Source: Neocallimastix lanati (nom. inval.)
Taxonomy: Eukaryota; Neocallimastigomycota; Neocallimastigomycetes; Neocallimastigales; Neocallimastigaceae
Direction: 5' to 3'
Length of the DNA stretch: 64,000 nt
NCBI GenBank assembly: GCA_016946835.1
Contig: JACVTC010000002.1
Coordinates: forward strand, 827,001-891,000
The position numbers and the translations under genes were made by a program. Below are positions 49,877-59,837 of this stretch, one piece after another. The notes beneath the pieces were generated by a model. That model was not told the origin of the DNA. It saw only the letters and a program-made list of their open reading frames with translations, and searched no databases. Positions within the stretch are counted from its first letter, which is position 1. Each line of letters starts with the position of its first letter.

Positions 49877-50634
49877 CTAATATTTTATTTATTTTCTGAC
49901 CTGCTTATTTATTAAGGTATTTACTTATATAATTTATTTTATTTATTCTAAATTATTTTCGTTCTAGTAATTAATTATTATTATATTAATATTATATTAT
50001 TATTCATAAAGTCGTCAGCACGATATCCAATTGTAATGGTGTGCGACGAGTAAACGAAACAAATATAATATAATATAATAATATTAACTAATATGTTATT
50101 AAAGAGCCACAGTAGAAATAAAACACCTTGAAGATAAAGCGCAAAAGACAACACAGTAACGATAAACACGGTATGGATCAAACACAGTAGAAACCAAACA
50201 CAGTAGAAACCAAAAACAGTAGAAACCAAACACAGTAGAAACCAAACACAGTAGAAACCAAACACAGTAGAAACCAAAAACAGTAGAAACCAAAAACAGT
50301 AGAAACCAAAAACAGTAGAAACCAAACACAGTAGAAACCAAACACAGTAGAAACCAAACACAGTAGAAACCAAACACAGTAGAAACCAAACACAGTAGAA
50401 ACCAAAAACAGTAGAAACCAAACACAGTAGAAACCAAAAACAGTAGAAACCAAAAACAGTAGAAACCAAACACAGTAGAAACCAAACACAGTAGAAACCA
50501 AACACAGTAGAAACCAAACACAGTAGAAACCAAACACAGTAGAAACCAAACACAGTAGAAGAATCCAAACGCAATAGTAGTTTTTTACTTGTTATAACGT
50601 GTTTTTTGTTTAAATCTTAGTGGGTATTAGTTAT
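49877..50634 (-). other. Chromovirus 5' leader
   Basis: Untranslated region between the 5' LTR and the Gag start, about 760 bp, unusually long. It contains the 16-bp tandem array listed separately. The rest is AT-rich with no ORF of note. Confidence 0.8.
50181..50570 (-). repeat. 24 x 16-bp tandem array in the retrotransposon leader
   Basis: Unit CAGTAGAAACCAAACA (plus strand), with CAGTAGAAACCAAAAA as the only common variant. The phase is exact from 50,185 to 50,553 (23 steps of 16 bp). Because 16 is not a multiple of three and the unit contains no minus-strand stop, all three minus frames are open and give the same repeating hydrophobic peptide; I regard this as a by-product. Confidence 0.95.
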
Positions 50635-51258
50635 TGTAATGAATCCGTCAATAAAAAAAACAGATTATAACAATAAAAAAAACACTACAATTTAAACAAA
50701 TAAAATTAAAGTAATTTCTTTTATTAATAAATTCTTTTATTAATTATAAACTTCTTTTATGTTATTAACTGTAAAATAGTTAATAACTAATACATCGATT
50801 AAATTAAGAAAAATTACATGAATTTATATTTTTTCTTATTACAATATTAATATATGATGTTATTTAATAATATATATAAAACTATTTATTTATAAACAAA
50901 AGATTTTTTAATTAATAATTTTTTATTATTTATTAATTTACTAAAACTAAAATTAATTTTTTAAACTCTTTATTTTATTTATTATTTTAATACTTATAAT
51001 AATTTTAATTATATATTTAATATTGAAAAACTATTTTTATAAATATTAACTATTTAAGATTATTCCTAAATTAATATTTAACTATTTAAAACTAAACTAA
51101 ATTAACTAAACTAATTAAAAAATATTTTCAATTAAAAAAATAATTAAATTTTATTTCAATAAATTTTATATTAAAAAAATAATTCATATACATTAAATAA
51201 ATTAATTGTACGAAAAATTAAGCTATTTAATGTATTAAAGATTTATTAAATCTTTACA
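50635..51258 (-). repeat. 5' LTR of the chromovirus (624 bp)
   Basis: Appears identical to 44,303-44,926; it would carry the promoter and start of the minus-strand transcript. Confidence 0.95.
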
Positions 51259-51263
51259 ATAAT
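51259..51263. repeat. Target-site duplication ATAAT (right)
   Basis: Matches 44,298-44,302. Confidence 0.9.
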
Positions 51264-51420
51264 CATCATGAGTTAAGTATATATAGTAGGTCTTTTTCTC
51301 TACCATCAAATGATAATACTCTACCTCTAGAATGGAAAGAGTTAAAGGATTTAATTTAAGTAGCTTTTTCTCTAAAAATACTTTAATTTCATGAAACTTT
51401 TTTATAAATAATTTATCCAT
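51264..51420 (-). pseudogene. RPB2-like gene, 5' portion
   Basis: From the ATG at 51,420 the minus strand is open up to the retrotransposon junction and codes for a Lys/Leu-rich N-terminus (FIKKFHEIKVFLEKKLL). It is followed, across the inserted element, by the RPB2 block at 44,302 downwards. By itself this piece is not diagnostic; the assignment rests on the target-site duplication proving that it was contiguous with the 42.9-44.3-kb RPB2 relic. Its ATG lies 60 bp from the ATG of the divergent uracil-DNA glycosylase. Confidence 0.6.
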
Positions 51421-51868
51421 ATTAGCATAGACATTTTATTGATTTATAAATTTTGACAAATTATTATTCTCGCTCGCTCATGTCATGGAATGATTTCTTT
51501 ATTAAAAATTAAAAATTAATTAATCATATATTAAATCAGTTGAAAACAACGTATTACACTCCACCCTTGGAAGATATATTTGCTATTTTTAAGTATATAC
51601 CATTGGAGAAAGTTTAAAGTGGTGATGATTGGTGATGAACCCTACCAAAATCATGTGATATAAGTGATATTGCATTTGCAACACGAAATTCCACTCCTCC
51701 TCTACTATTAAAATATATATTTTAAAAATATGAAAAGTACGGTAACTTTTTTTAAACGACTAATAAATTAGCATTTAGGTCGATGGCTTGATAATGGAAT
51801 ATTTATATGTAATTTTTGTTTTACCCGTCCTGTAGTCCATACTATTCCTTTTCATTATTACTTTCTAT

Positions 51869-51873
51869 GGGAA
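51869..51873. repeat. Target-site duplication GGGAA (left)
   Basis: Identical to 52,584-52,588 on the other side of the solo LTR; it falls inside the glycosylase reading frame. Confidence 0.9.
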
Positions 51874-52583
51874 TGTAAAATGTTCCTTATGGAGCGGATT
51901 ACAATTACAAAAAAAACAAAAACAACACTATCAATAATAATACTCAAATGAAATTTATTTTAAAAAAAATCTTTTATTAATCTCTTTATTATAAAAATTC
52001 TTTTTATTAGTTATTAACTGCAAAATAGTTAATAACAACTAGATTTTTTTAATAGAATAATTTTATATGTATTTATATTTTTTTCTTAATTATATTGTAA
52101 TATACTATTTCTATTTATTTAAACATATATTCAACATAAAATAAACAAAAACTAATCTAAAATTAAATAAAGTTATAAAAAACTAAAACTAATTCAATAA
52201 GCTTTTTATTCAATTTGTTTTGATTCAAATTGAATAAGTTCTTATTTATTATTTATTTATTATTCTTTTATTATTAATACTATTAATTATATATTACTAT
52301 TTAATTTTTTATGATTATTAAACTAAACTAAAATTAAACTAAACTAAAATTAAACTAAACAAAAATTTAAGTTATTTAAAAATTAATCTTATATTTTTAA
52401 ATTTATATATTATAAAAAATATAAATTTATTATAAATTTTCATAAATCAATTAATTTCATAAATTAATATATTTTACATAATTTAATGCATTAGCATTAT
52501 TTTGCAAACGTGAATTACATTAAATAATTTAATATACAAAATAAATTAATTAATGTACTAAAGAAATTGATCATGTCTTTACA
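51874..52583. mobile_element. Solo LTR, 710 bp
   Basis: Begins TGTAAAATGTTCC and ends CATGTCTTTACA, flanked by GGGAA duplications. Its start and end match the solo LTR at 59,121-59,832 and, more distantly, the LTRs of the chromovirus. No internal region remains, as expected after LTR-LTR recombination. Confidence 0.9.
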
Positions 52584-52588
52584 GGGAA
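52584..52588. repeat. Target-site duplication GGGAA (right)
   Basis: Matches 51,869-51,873. Confidence 0.9.
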
Positions 52589-52813
52589 CCGTTCATTAAC
52601 AATTTAGTACAATATCTCTCTAATCATCATTCGTTGGTTTTCTTATTATTTGGCTCTAAAGCCATTTCTTTACGTAAATTAATTAATGAAATAAATTCTT
52701 CGGTAGTCGAAGTTCTTCATCCAATCAATGAATATACTAAATTTAAAAAGTCAAAATGCTTTTGTAAAGCAAGAGAGCTTGCTGGTGAAATTGGTTTTAC
52801 TTTTGAATGGTAA

Positions 52814-53368
52814 AATAGTGAAAATATTTGTATATATATATTTTTTTTAATTTATTAATAATATTTTATAAAAAACATATGCATAAATTAAAAAATAATT
52901 AATAATAAATTTAATAATAAAAATATTTTTTTAAAAAGCAAAAAACCAAAAAAAAATTATATATATATGTATAAATATTAAAAAAAATTTTTTGTGTTAG
53001 TAATTTTTTAAAATTTTAAAATAACCAATTAAAAAATTATAATTTCTTTGTATATATATTTTTTTTATTATAACTCAAAAATATTAAAAATTATTTTAAT
53101 AATCATAAATTAAAGGTATTATATATGAGTCATACATTTATAAATTGATATTCCTATATTTCATATTTAAAAATTAAAAAATAGAAAGTAAAAATATTTA
53201 TTTATTCATAATATTAAACATTTATTTATATATTCGTAAATAGTGTATTCTTAAATTTTTTATAAATTCATTTTATAAAAATAAATATTTTAAATAAAAT
53301 AGTAATGGAAAATATTTATATTTTATATATACGTATATTAAGTAATTAAATTTATAAAAAAATTTATT
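52814..53368. other. AT-rich spacer between glycosylase and capping relics
   Basis: No gene; simple AT-rich DNA with TA tracts. Confidence 0.6.
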
Positions 53369-55714
53369 ATGAATTCATTTATACCATCTAATAATTATTC
53401 GTCATTAGAAAACAAAACAGTTTATTTGATATTTTAGAATATATATATGTACAAATAAACATTATTAAAAGTAATTCTTTTTTCAATGATAAAATTTATA
53501 ATTTTGAATTAGAATTTAGACTTCATAGAAAATATGTAAATATTGATTTAAAAGATTTTCTTAATGATAATTCTTGTCATATAAAGAGTTTAGAAGAAAC
53601 AGATTACAAATAACAAAATACATAAAACAATTTAAAACACGTAATAAAAAAATCTTTTTTAATAAATAATCTTTTATTAATTTTTAAAAATAAATCTATT
53701 ATTGTTATTAACTAGTTAATAGTCAATAACTAATACATCGATTTAAATAATGAATTTTTCATGTATTTATATTTTTTCATGATTACATTTTAATATATCA
53801 AACCTATTTAATATTCATATATTACTATTTATTTATAAACAAAATATTTATTAATAATTTTATTAAATAATAATTAACTAAAACTAAACAATAATTAATT
53901 CAATAAATTTTCAACTTATTTACTATAATAATTAAATTCAATAAAAACTCTTTTATTAGATATTTATTATATAAATATTATTAATACTAATGTTTATATA
54001 TTTACAATTCAAAACTATTTTTGTAAACTATTTAAACTAATTTTAACTATTTAAAACTATTCCGAAATTAATTTTAAAGTATTTTAAACTAACTAAACTA
54101 AATTAACTAAATTAAATAAAATAACTAAATTAAATAAACTAAATTAACTAACTTAAATAAATTATTTTTTATTATCCAAAATTATTTAAATAATAATTTA
54201 TCCTTTATGAAAAGTTTACATAAATTTATAATTAATTTTCATATACGTAAATCATAAATTTATGTAATTTTATTACATTAATTAATTATGTAATAATTAA
54301 TTATTAAAAATTTTATTAAATCTACAATATTTGCCAAACAAAGGCAGATTTTCATATGGTATTAGATTGTGAATACCTCGATGGTATATTCATTCTGTTT
54401 GACTTAATTTATTATAATGATGAATATTTGAGACATAAATCTTATTCCTATCGAATACATATTCTGATTGCTATAAACTTTGAAGAATTCAATAACAAAA
54501 TAATTAAAAAAAAAAAATATTACTAAATGTTCCTCTTTTTCCGAATTACAAAATTTCATAATTTCGTTTAATAAATTTGACATTCCATCTATACCAAACG
54601 ACGGTATCATTATTACAAATGGACAATCATCCTATTACGACAATGTAAAAGTTTGTAAAATTTAAACTAGAAATACAGTAGATCTACGATTTAATGGAAG
54701 ATACTTTTATGCTCGATATCATTTAATTAAAAAATCAACTGTAAATTTACCATTTTCAGAATATAAAGTAGTGTGTCTACGCTATCATCAACATAAAAAA
54801 TTTTATTCAACAAGAAATATTAAAGATATTCCAGAGAGAAAAAAGTCCCATGAAATTAATTTAGATAACAATTTATTTGTTAAAGATCGGAAAGACAAAT
54901 ATACTTCTAATAGCATAAATACCTTTAATAGTATACTAATTGCTTCCTACCAAAAAGTAAATCTTCAAATATTTACACCTTCTTCAACTGTTTTAACGCG
55001 TAAATATCGCAATATCATTAAGCAAAATATTCTTTGTAAATACTAAGGTAAGCTATTAGATATAGAAACGGGAAATGGAGGTGATCTTCACAAGTGGAAA
55101 AATTTTCCGCAAAATTGTTTGTGTTGAACCTGATCATGAAAAAATAAAAGTTTTGAAGGAACGTATTTCTAAATCCGAAATTCGTAATCGTATCTCAATA
55201 CTTCAAAATACCATCCAGAATGTAGAATTAAAAAATTATTTGATGATGTTACTTGCTTTTTCGCTCTAAATGATTTTACCTACCCTAATATTTCCAGGAT
55301 GCTCAGTAATATTGCTAAAAATATAAATGGAATTTTTTGTTTAGTATTTTTTGATTACAATTTATTTACCAACAATATTGATTCATCCTCTATCACATAT
55401 AAACAATGTAACCAACCAGAAATTAACCAATTTAATGATATAATAGACAAGACGTCACATATTTATTCATTAAGTTAGCTCAGATATGCTCATTCAGAAT
55501 GCAATAATAATATATATATCAATATTACAGATTCTTATGTCATTAATCATTATGAATGTGTTATTAATTGTACATGAGTTAAAGAAATATTTATAAAGTA
55601 TGAATTTAAACTTTTAAATGAATATAATGTTGATCTTTTTCCATTTTTTGATTGGTCACAAATTTCATATACTTTAAAGACTTGTTATAAGAATATTTAT
55701 TATAAAATTTATTA
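53369..55714 (+). pseudogene. mRNA-capping enzyme relic (triphosphatase, guanylyltransferase, methyltransferase)
   Basis: Plus strand, several frames. 53,420-53,590: a FELEFRL motif (ExExR type) of a metal-dependent RNA triphosphatase. An LTR (to 54,326) interrupts. 54,341-54,349: KAD, matching the KxDG nucleophile motif, with Gly lost. About 54,360-54,420: VLDCEYLDGIFILFDL, motif III. About 54,595-54,665: DGIII and a Lys-containing K.C.I stretch, motifs IV-V. 54,666-55,046 is one open stretch. About 55,055-55,085: LLDIETGNGGDLHKW, the SAM-binding motif of cap guanine-N7 methyltransferases, then KIVCVEPDHEKI and, one frame on, FDDVTCFFALNDF. Two in-frame stops follow before the end near 55,714. 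The three activities together make the 5' cap. Their fusion in this order in one chain is typical of poxvirus- and asfarvirus-like large DNA viruses; fungi normally use separate proteins. Confidence 0.75.
53590..54326. mobile_element. LTR (solo) inside the capping-enzyme relic
   Basis: GAAACAGATTACAAATAACAAAA at the left matches the start region of the LTR at 59,121. The right end ...TTAAATCTACA and long internal stretches (for example 54,176-54,300 with 59,690-59,790) match too. The left terminus is imprecise and no target duplication was found, so the end has been altered since insertion. Confidence 0.8.
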
Positions 55715-56149
55715 ATAAAAGATTTGTTATAAAAATATTTATTATAAAATTTATTAATAAAAGATTTTTTATAAAAATAATTATTATAAAATATATTAAT
55801 GTTACAATTTGAATGAATAAAATTGATTTTAATTATTATTATTAGTATTTTTATTATTATTTTTTACTAATTTACTGATTGTGATTTTCGTTACATAGTC
55901 CTCCTCTATAGGATTCGGATGCCAGACAAATCTCAACATCAGGTCAGACTATACTAAGAAGATTTTATTTATTTATTTATTTATTTATTTATTATAAAAA
56001 TTTAATATTATTCCGAGGTGTAATATTTCTTATAAATGATAATAAAAATACATGTATATTAATAAAATTATATTGATATTAATAAACAATAGAAACAAAG
56101 GTTTTCTCTTCTTCTTCTTTCCTTTTCTTCATTTGATAAAGGACTATGG
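55715..56149. other. AT-rich DNA, probable LTR border of the next element
   Basis: Contains AAAATTTATTAATAAAAGATTT tandem triplets (55,690-55,760). At 55,895-55,915, read on the minus strand, a purine-rich ATAGAGGAGGACTA is followed by TGTAAC, which looks like a polypurine tract and LTR start for a minus-strand element. The LTR itself could not be delimited. Confidence 0.4.
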
Positions 56150-56770
56150 AACTTAGGATTAGTAAATTTCATTTTGTGGTTTGGTTTCCTGTTGTTACTT
56201 CCGTTGTTATTGTTATTTGTTTGTTTTGGTTATTGAAGAATTGCTTATGAGTTGATAGAAGACTATCGATTCTAGGAAAAATAATTTGTATATCAGAAAG
56301 AGATAAAGATCCAGGGAACATTTCTAATATGCGAGTAGCAATTTGTTCGTTTAATCCATCCAAGAAAGCGTCCATCTTTGCCTCTTTATTCCAGGATGAT
56401 TTATCAGCATATTTATTGAATTCCGAAATATAGTTTCTTTCATTTCCAAGACGTAATTGTTAAATGGTTCTTAATTTCTGGTTTGCAGTAAAGGTTGAGT
56501 CATAACTCCCAAAGTTTGTTTTATATTTTTCAATAAAAGAGTCGTAATCATTAAGGCATTAGTTGCTATTTTCAATAAGTGTAACGGCCTAAATCATCGA
56601 CGAACCATAGAGTCTGGAGATGATATAAGCGACCTTTAATGGGTCTTCAGAGAATCTTTCAGGATAAAGCATGAGCTTCATCCTGGCTAAAAATCCTTAA
56701 CAATATCGACGATCCCCTTGGAACCCATCTTTATAGGTGGCGCTAGCATTGATAAAGTTATCTTCTTTCA
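56150..56770 (-). pseudogene. Ty3/gypsy Gag relic
   Basis: On the minus strand: FLARMKLMLYPERFSEDPLK, then AYIISRLYGSS, LRLGNERNYISEFNKYADKSSW and, in the one intact stretch (56,375-56,169), AFLDGLNEQIATRILEMFP and a Gln/Asn/Thr-rich tail. These are the successive helices of retrotransposon Gag. At least three in-frame stops occur upstream. No CCHC knuckle, protease or pol follows. Sequence is distinct from the Gag at 48-50 kb, so this is another element family. Confidence 0.8.
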
Positions 56771-59115
56771 ATGTTGTATTAAAACTGATTATTGTATAAT
56801 AATTTTTTAATTTCTTTGAATATTTTAATTAAGCCAGCTAAAAGGAAAAGTTGAATTTCAGAAAGTATTATTTTTATAATTGCTGGAATAATGTTAATTT
56901 TCATTAAATGGACTTATTCTGAATATTGATGGATTATTTAAGGTAATTTAAAGTTTCACTTTTATTCCTTACAACTTAAAAACAACCGACAAAAGCTACT
57001 AACTAGAGGTATATACTAGAATTCAAAATAAAAAACAATACTCTATATTTTAATGACCTACCTCCAGCCTTTTGGTGACTGAATTTCATTATTCGCCAGA
57101 GCTTATATAGATATTTAACTCTGATATCGTATATTGCGTGTTTTCTGTAACACTAACAATCCTTCCCTTCAATAAAGCATGCTATTCACACTCTCCTACT
57201 TTTACTAATAACTTAATAATTAACAGCTATGGTTTCTCACCAGCGGAAACCAGTTAATAACCACTGAAACTATGTATATGAGCTCTACGCTCCTAGTATA
57301 TTTTATTGAATCACCTTAAAATATTTAGTAATAATTAATTACAAAAAATATTAAAAATTATTTTTACTTTTAATAATTCCTCTATTTCAACTGTTGTTCT
57401 TTCAATTTATCAATTTACTCGAACTGAATGAAGGACTTATGTCTAGCGAGGGCCAATGTGAAACTTGAGAAAAGTAAAAAAAAAATAAAAAATAAAAAAA
57501 TAAGGATCAAATAATTTGATATTTTATTTTAAGGTAGATTACAAAAATAATGGTGGATTTATAAAATTTATTAATAATAGATTTATTATATAAAATATTT
57601 ATAAGACATTAATAAAATTTAGTATAAATTATTGATAAAAATTAATTAAGAAAAGTGGACAGGTTACGATTTACAATAGTTATTGTAAATCATAGATAAT
57701 AAATATAATAAAAAAAGTATATAATTTATTTAACAATCATTTAAATAAATTTACTTATTACACAATATTATTTATAATTTTTAAAATATAAAATTTGTAT
57801 TTATTAAAAACCTTTATTTCATTTATAATAATAAATACACAACTAAAATATTTAGTTGAATATTCTTAAAAAGAAATTTAAAAAGTAACTTATTTTTTTT
57901 TATATATTCTTTTTTGAATGATTATTTATTTATAAAGATAAATTAGTGTTAATATAAGTAATTAATTATAATTAATTATTATTTGTATTATTACTTGTCA
58001 TCTTCTAATTGTCTAATTCATAATTTAAGATTAAACAAAATTTAATTTCTAATCTAAAAACTATTAAAAGTTATTAAAGTAATTATTAAATATATAAAAT
58101 AATTAATTAAAAGCTATTAGTAATCAATAACTATTTACTACTAATAGACTATTAATTATTTATAATTAATTATTTACTAATTATCTCTTATTAATTAATA
58201 TTAATTAATTTTCTAATTATTCAATAAAAATAATTATTTCAAAAAACATATTTAATTAGATGACTCTAGATGACTCATCTAATTAATAATAATTATTATT
58301 TTATAAGTGTAAAGATGTGATTATCCCAATCACATTTTAAATTAAAAATTTTTCTTGTGTAATTCAAAAATGTAAATTATTCTTTGATTTATAAAATAAT
58401 AAACAAAGTAAATAAATCATATGAACTAAATTTTTGAATTATATTCTTTAAGCCACAAGATAAATTTTTAATGTAATATTTTTATAAAATTTAATTCTGA
58501 GAAAATTATTGTTGTAAAATAATTTAAATGAATTAATTAAAGTTTAAAACAAAATAAATTAATAATTTATTTTGTGAAAATTAAGTTTCAAAATTTAATC
58601 ATGACTCCTTTAACATTGTTTTTAAATCGAAAATAAATAAAGACTTTACTTATAATATTAAAATAATAAATAGATAATAAATGTACTTAATTTTAATTAT
58701 TTAGTATTTAGTTTAATTAATAATTATATTTTTCTAAATTTAGCTATAGTTTATAAATTTATTATTTAATAAAATTCATTAGGATAGTTTTATATTAAAA
58801 TATATGTAATTTAAATAAAATAATATATTATCAATGTATTTAGGAAAAGTATAAATAGAAGATACTTTTCACATTTTTTCTCGATGTAATTGTTATTTTA
58901 ACGAATAACTATTAAATATTAATAAAATATATTTTAATAAAAAATTTTTTAATAAAATAAAATTTATTGTATTTTGTTATTGTAATCTATTTTTGTGTTT
59001 TCTTTTACAATAAGTAATAAGGTTTATAAATAATAGCTTTTATTATTTAACTTTAAATATTATTATTCGATATTCTTAATAAAAGTAATTAAAAATATAT
59101 ATTTTAATTAGTATA
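56771..59115. other. Gene-free DNA, probably retroelement remains
   Basis: 56,900-57,480 is less AT-rich and non-coding, and may be leader or LTR of the Gag relic. GATTTACAATAGTTATTGTAAATC at about 57,671-57,694 is a perfect hairpin-forming inverted repeat. A TATAAATAGAAGA motif at about 58,850 resembles an LTR core promoter, and a similar one recurs near 60,265. Boundaries were not resolvable. Confidence 0.45.
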
Positions 59116-59837
59116 ATTATTGTAAAATGTTCTAATAGAAACAGATTACAAATAACAAAATTTTAACACTAAAATTAAAAGAACACGTAATAAAAATTTG
59201 CTTTTTAAATAAAATAATCTTTATTAATTAAGAAAACAAATCACTTAATGTTATTATCTAGTTGATAATCAATAATACATCAATTTAATTAATGAAAATT
59301 ACATGTATTTATATTTTTTCATGATTTTATTATAATATATTATTTCTATCTAATTTACATATATTATTATTTATTTATAAACAAAATATTTACTAATAAT
59401 TTTATTAAATAATAATTAACTAAAACTAAACAATAATTAACTCAATAAGCTTTAAATTTATTTACAATAATAATTAAATTCAATAAAAACTCATTTATTA
59501 TATATTTATTATATAAATATTACTAATACTAATATTTAAATATTTACGATTCAAAACTATTTTTATAAACTATTTAACCAATTTTAACTATTTAATACTA
59601 CTCCAAAATTAATTTTAAAGTATTTCAAACTAACTAAACTAAATTAACTAACTTAAATAAATTATTTAAATTAAATTTATTATCCAAAATTATTTAAATA
59701 ATAATTTATCCTTTATGAAAAGTTTACATAAATTTATAATTAATTTTCATACATGTAAATCATAAATTTATGTAATTTTATTACATTAATTAATTATTAC
59801 ATAATTATTAAAGATTTTATTAAATCTTTACAATTAT
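59116..59837. mobile_element. Solo LTR, 712 bp, with ATTAT target duplications
   Basis: LTR proper 59,121-59,832 (TGTAAAATGTTC...AAATCTTTACA), flanked by ATTAT at 59,116-59,120 and 59,833-59,837. Same family as 51,874-52,583 and 53,590-54,326. Confidence 0.9.

Larger units (their letters stand above)
44303..51258 (-). mobile_element. Near-intact Ty3/gypsy chromovirus
   Basis: 6,956-bp LTR retrotransposon in minus orientation inside the RPB2-like gene. The order from its 5' end (right) is LTR, leader with a 16-bp tandem array, Gag-protease, RT-RNase H, integrase with chromodomain, polypurine-like AAAGGGCGAGAT, LTR. The two LTRs have the same length (624 bp) and no difference was seen by eye. 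With the 5-bp target duplications this points to a very recent insertion. Two defects are visible: an in-frame TAA between Gag and Pol, and a one-base frameshift between RNase H and integrase. The sequence next to the 5' LTR (ATAACTAATACCC on the minus strand) is not a standard TGG.. tRNA primer site, so self-priming or an unusual primer is possible. Confidence 0.95.
51480..52813 (+). pseudogene. Uracil-DNA glycosylase (family 1) relic, split by a solo LTR
   Basis: Plus strand. The start MSWNDFF is like UNG N-termini. In changing frames there follow PPLEDIF..FKYIPLEKV, then KVVMIGDEPYQ at the position of the catalytic GQDPYH motif, then AF....STPP. At 51,874 a solo LTR intervenes; after it, one open stretch (52,586-52,813) gives the C-terminal half (FINNLVQYLS, LVFLLFGSKA at the LL.WG..A motif, VLHPINEYTKF at the HPSP loop, FCKARELAG). 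UNG removes uracil from DNA. The catalytic Asp has become Glu, HPSP is altered, and several frameshifts and stops are present, so it is dead. Eukaryotic nuclear UNG is longer with a targeting region; the compact form suits a viral gene. Confidence 0.75.

Noticed and set aside
49981-50574. Three overlapping long minus frames with repeating VFGFYCVWFLLCLVST peptides
   Set aside because: All three frames are open only because the 16-bp unit lacks stops and is not a multiple of three; it lies in an untranslated retrotransposon leader.
52560-52590. Apparent 3' splice site TTTACAG before the glycosylase C-terminal half
   Set aside because: The junction is the end of a solo LTR with GGGAA target duplications, not an intron acceptor.
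54404-54610. 68-codon minus ORF
   Set aside because: Antisense to the guanylyltransferase part of the capping-enzyme relic, whose plus-strand motifs explain the openness.
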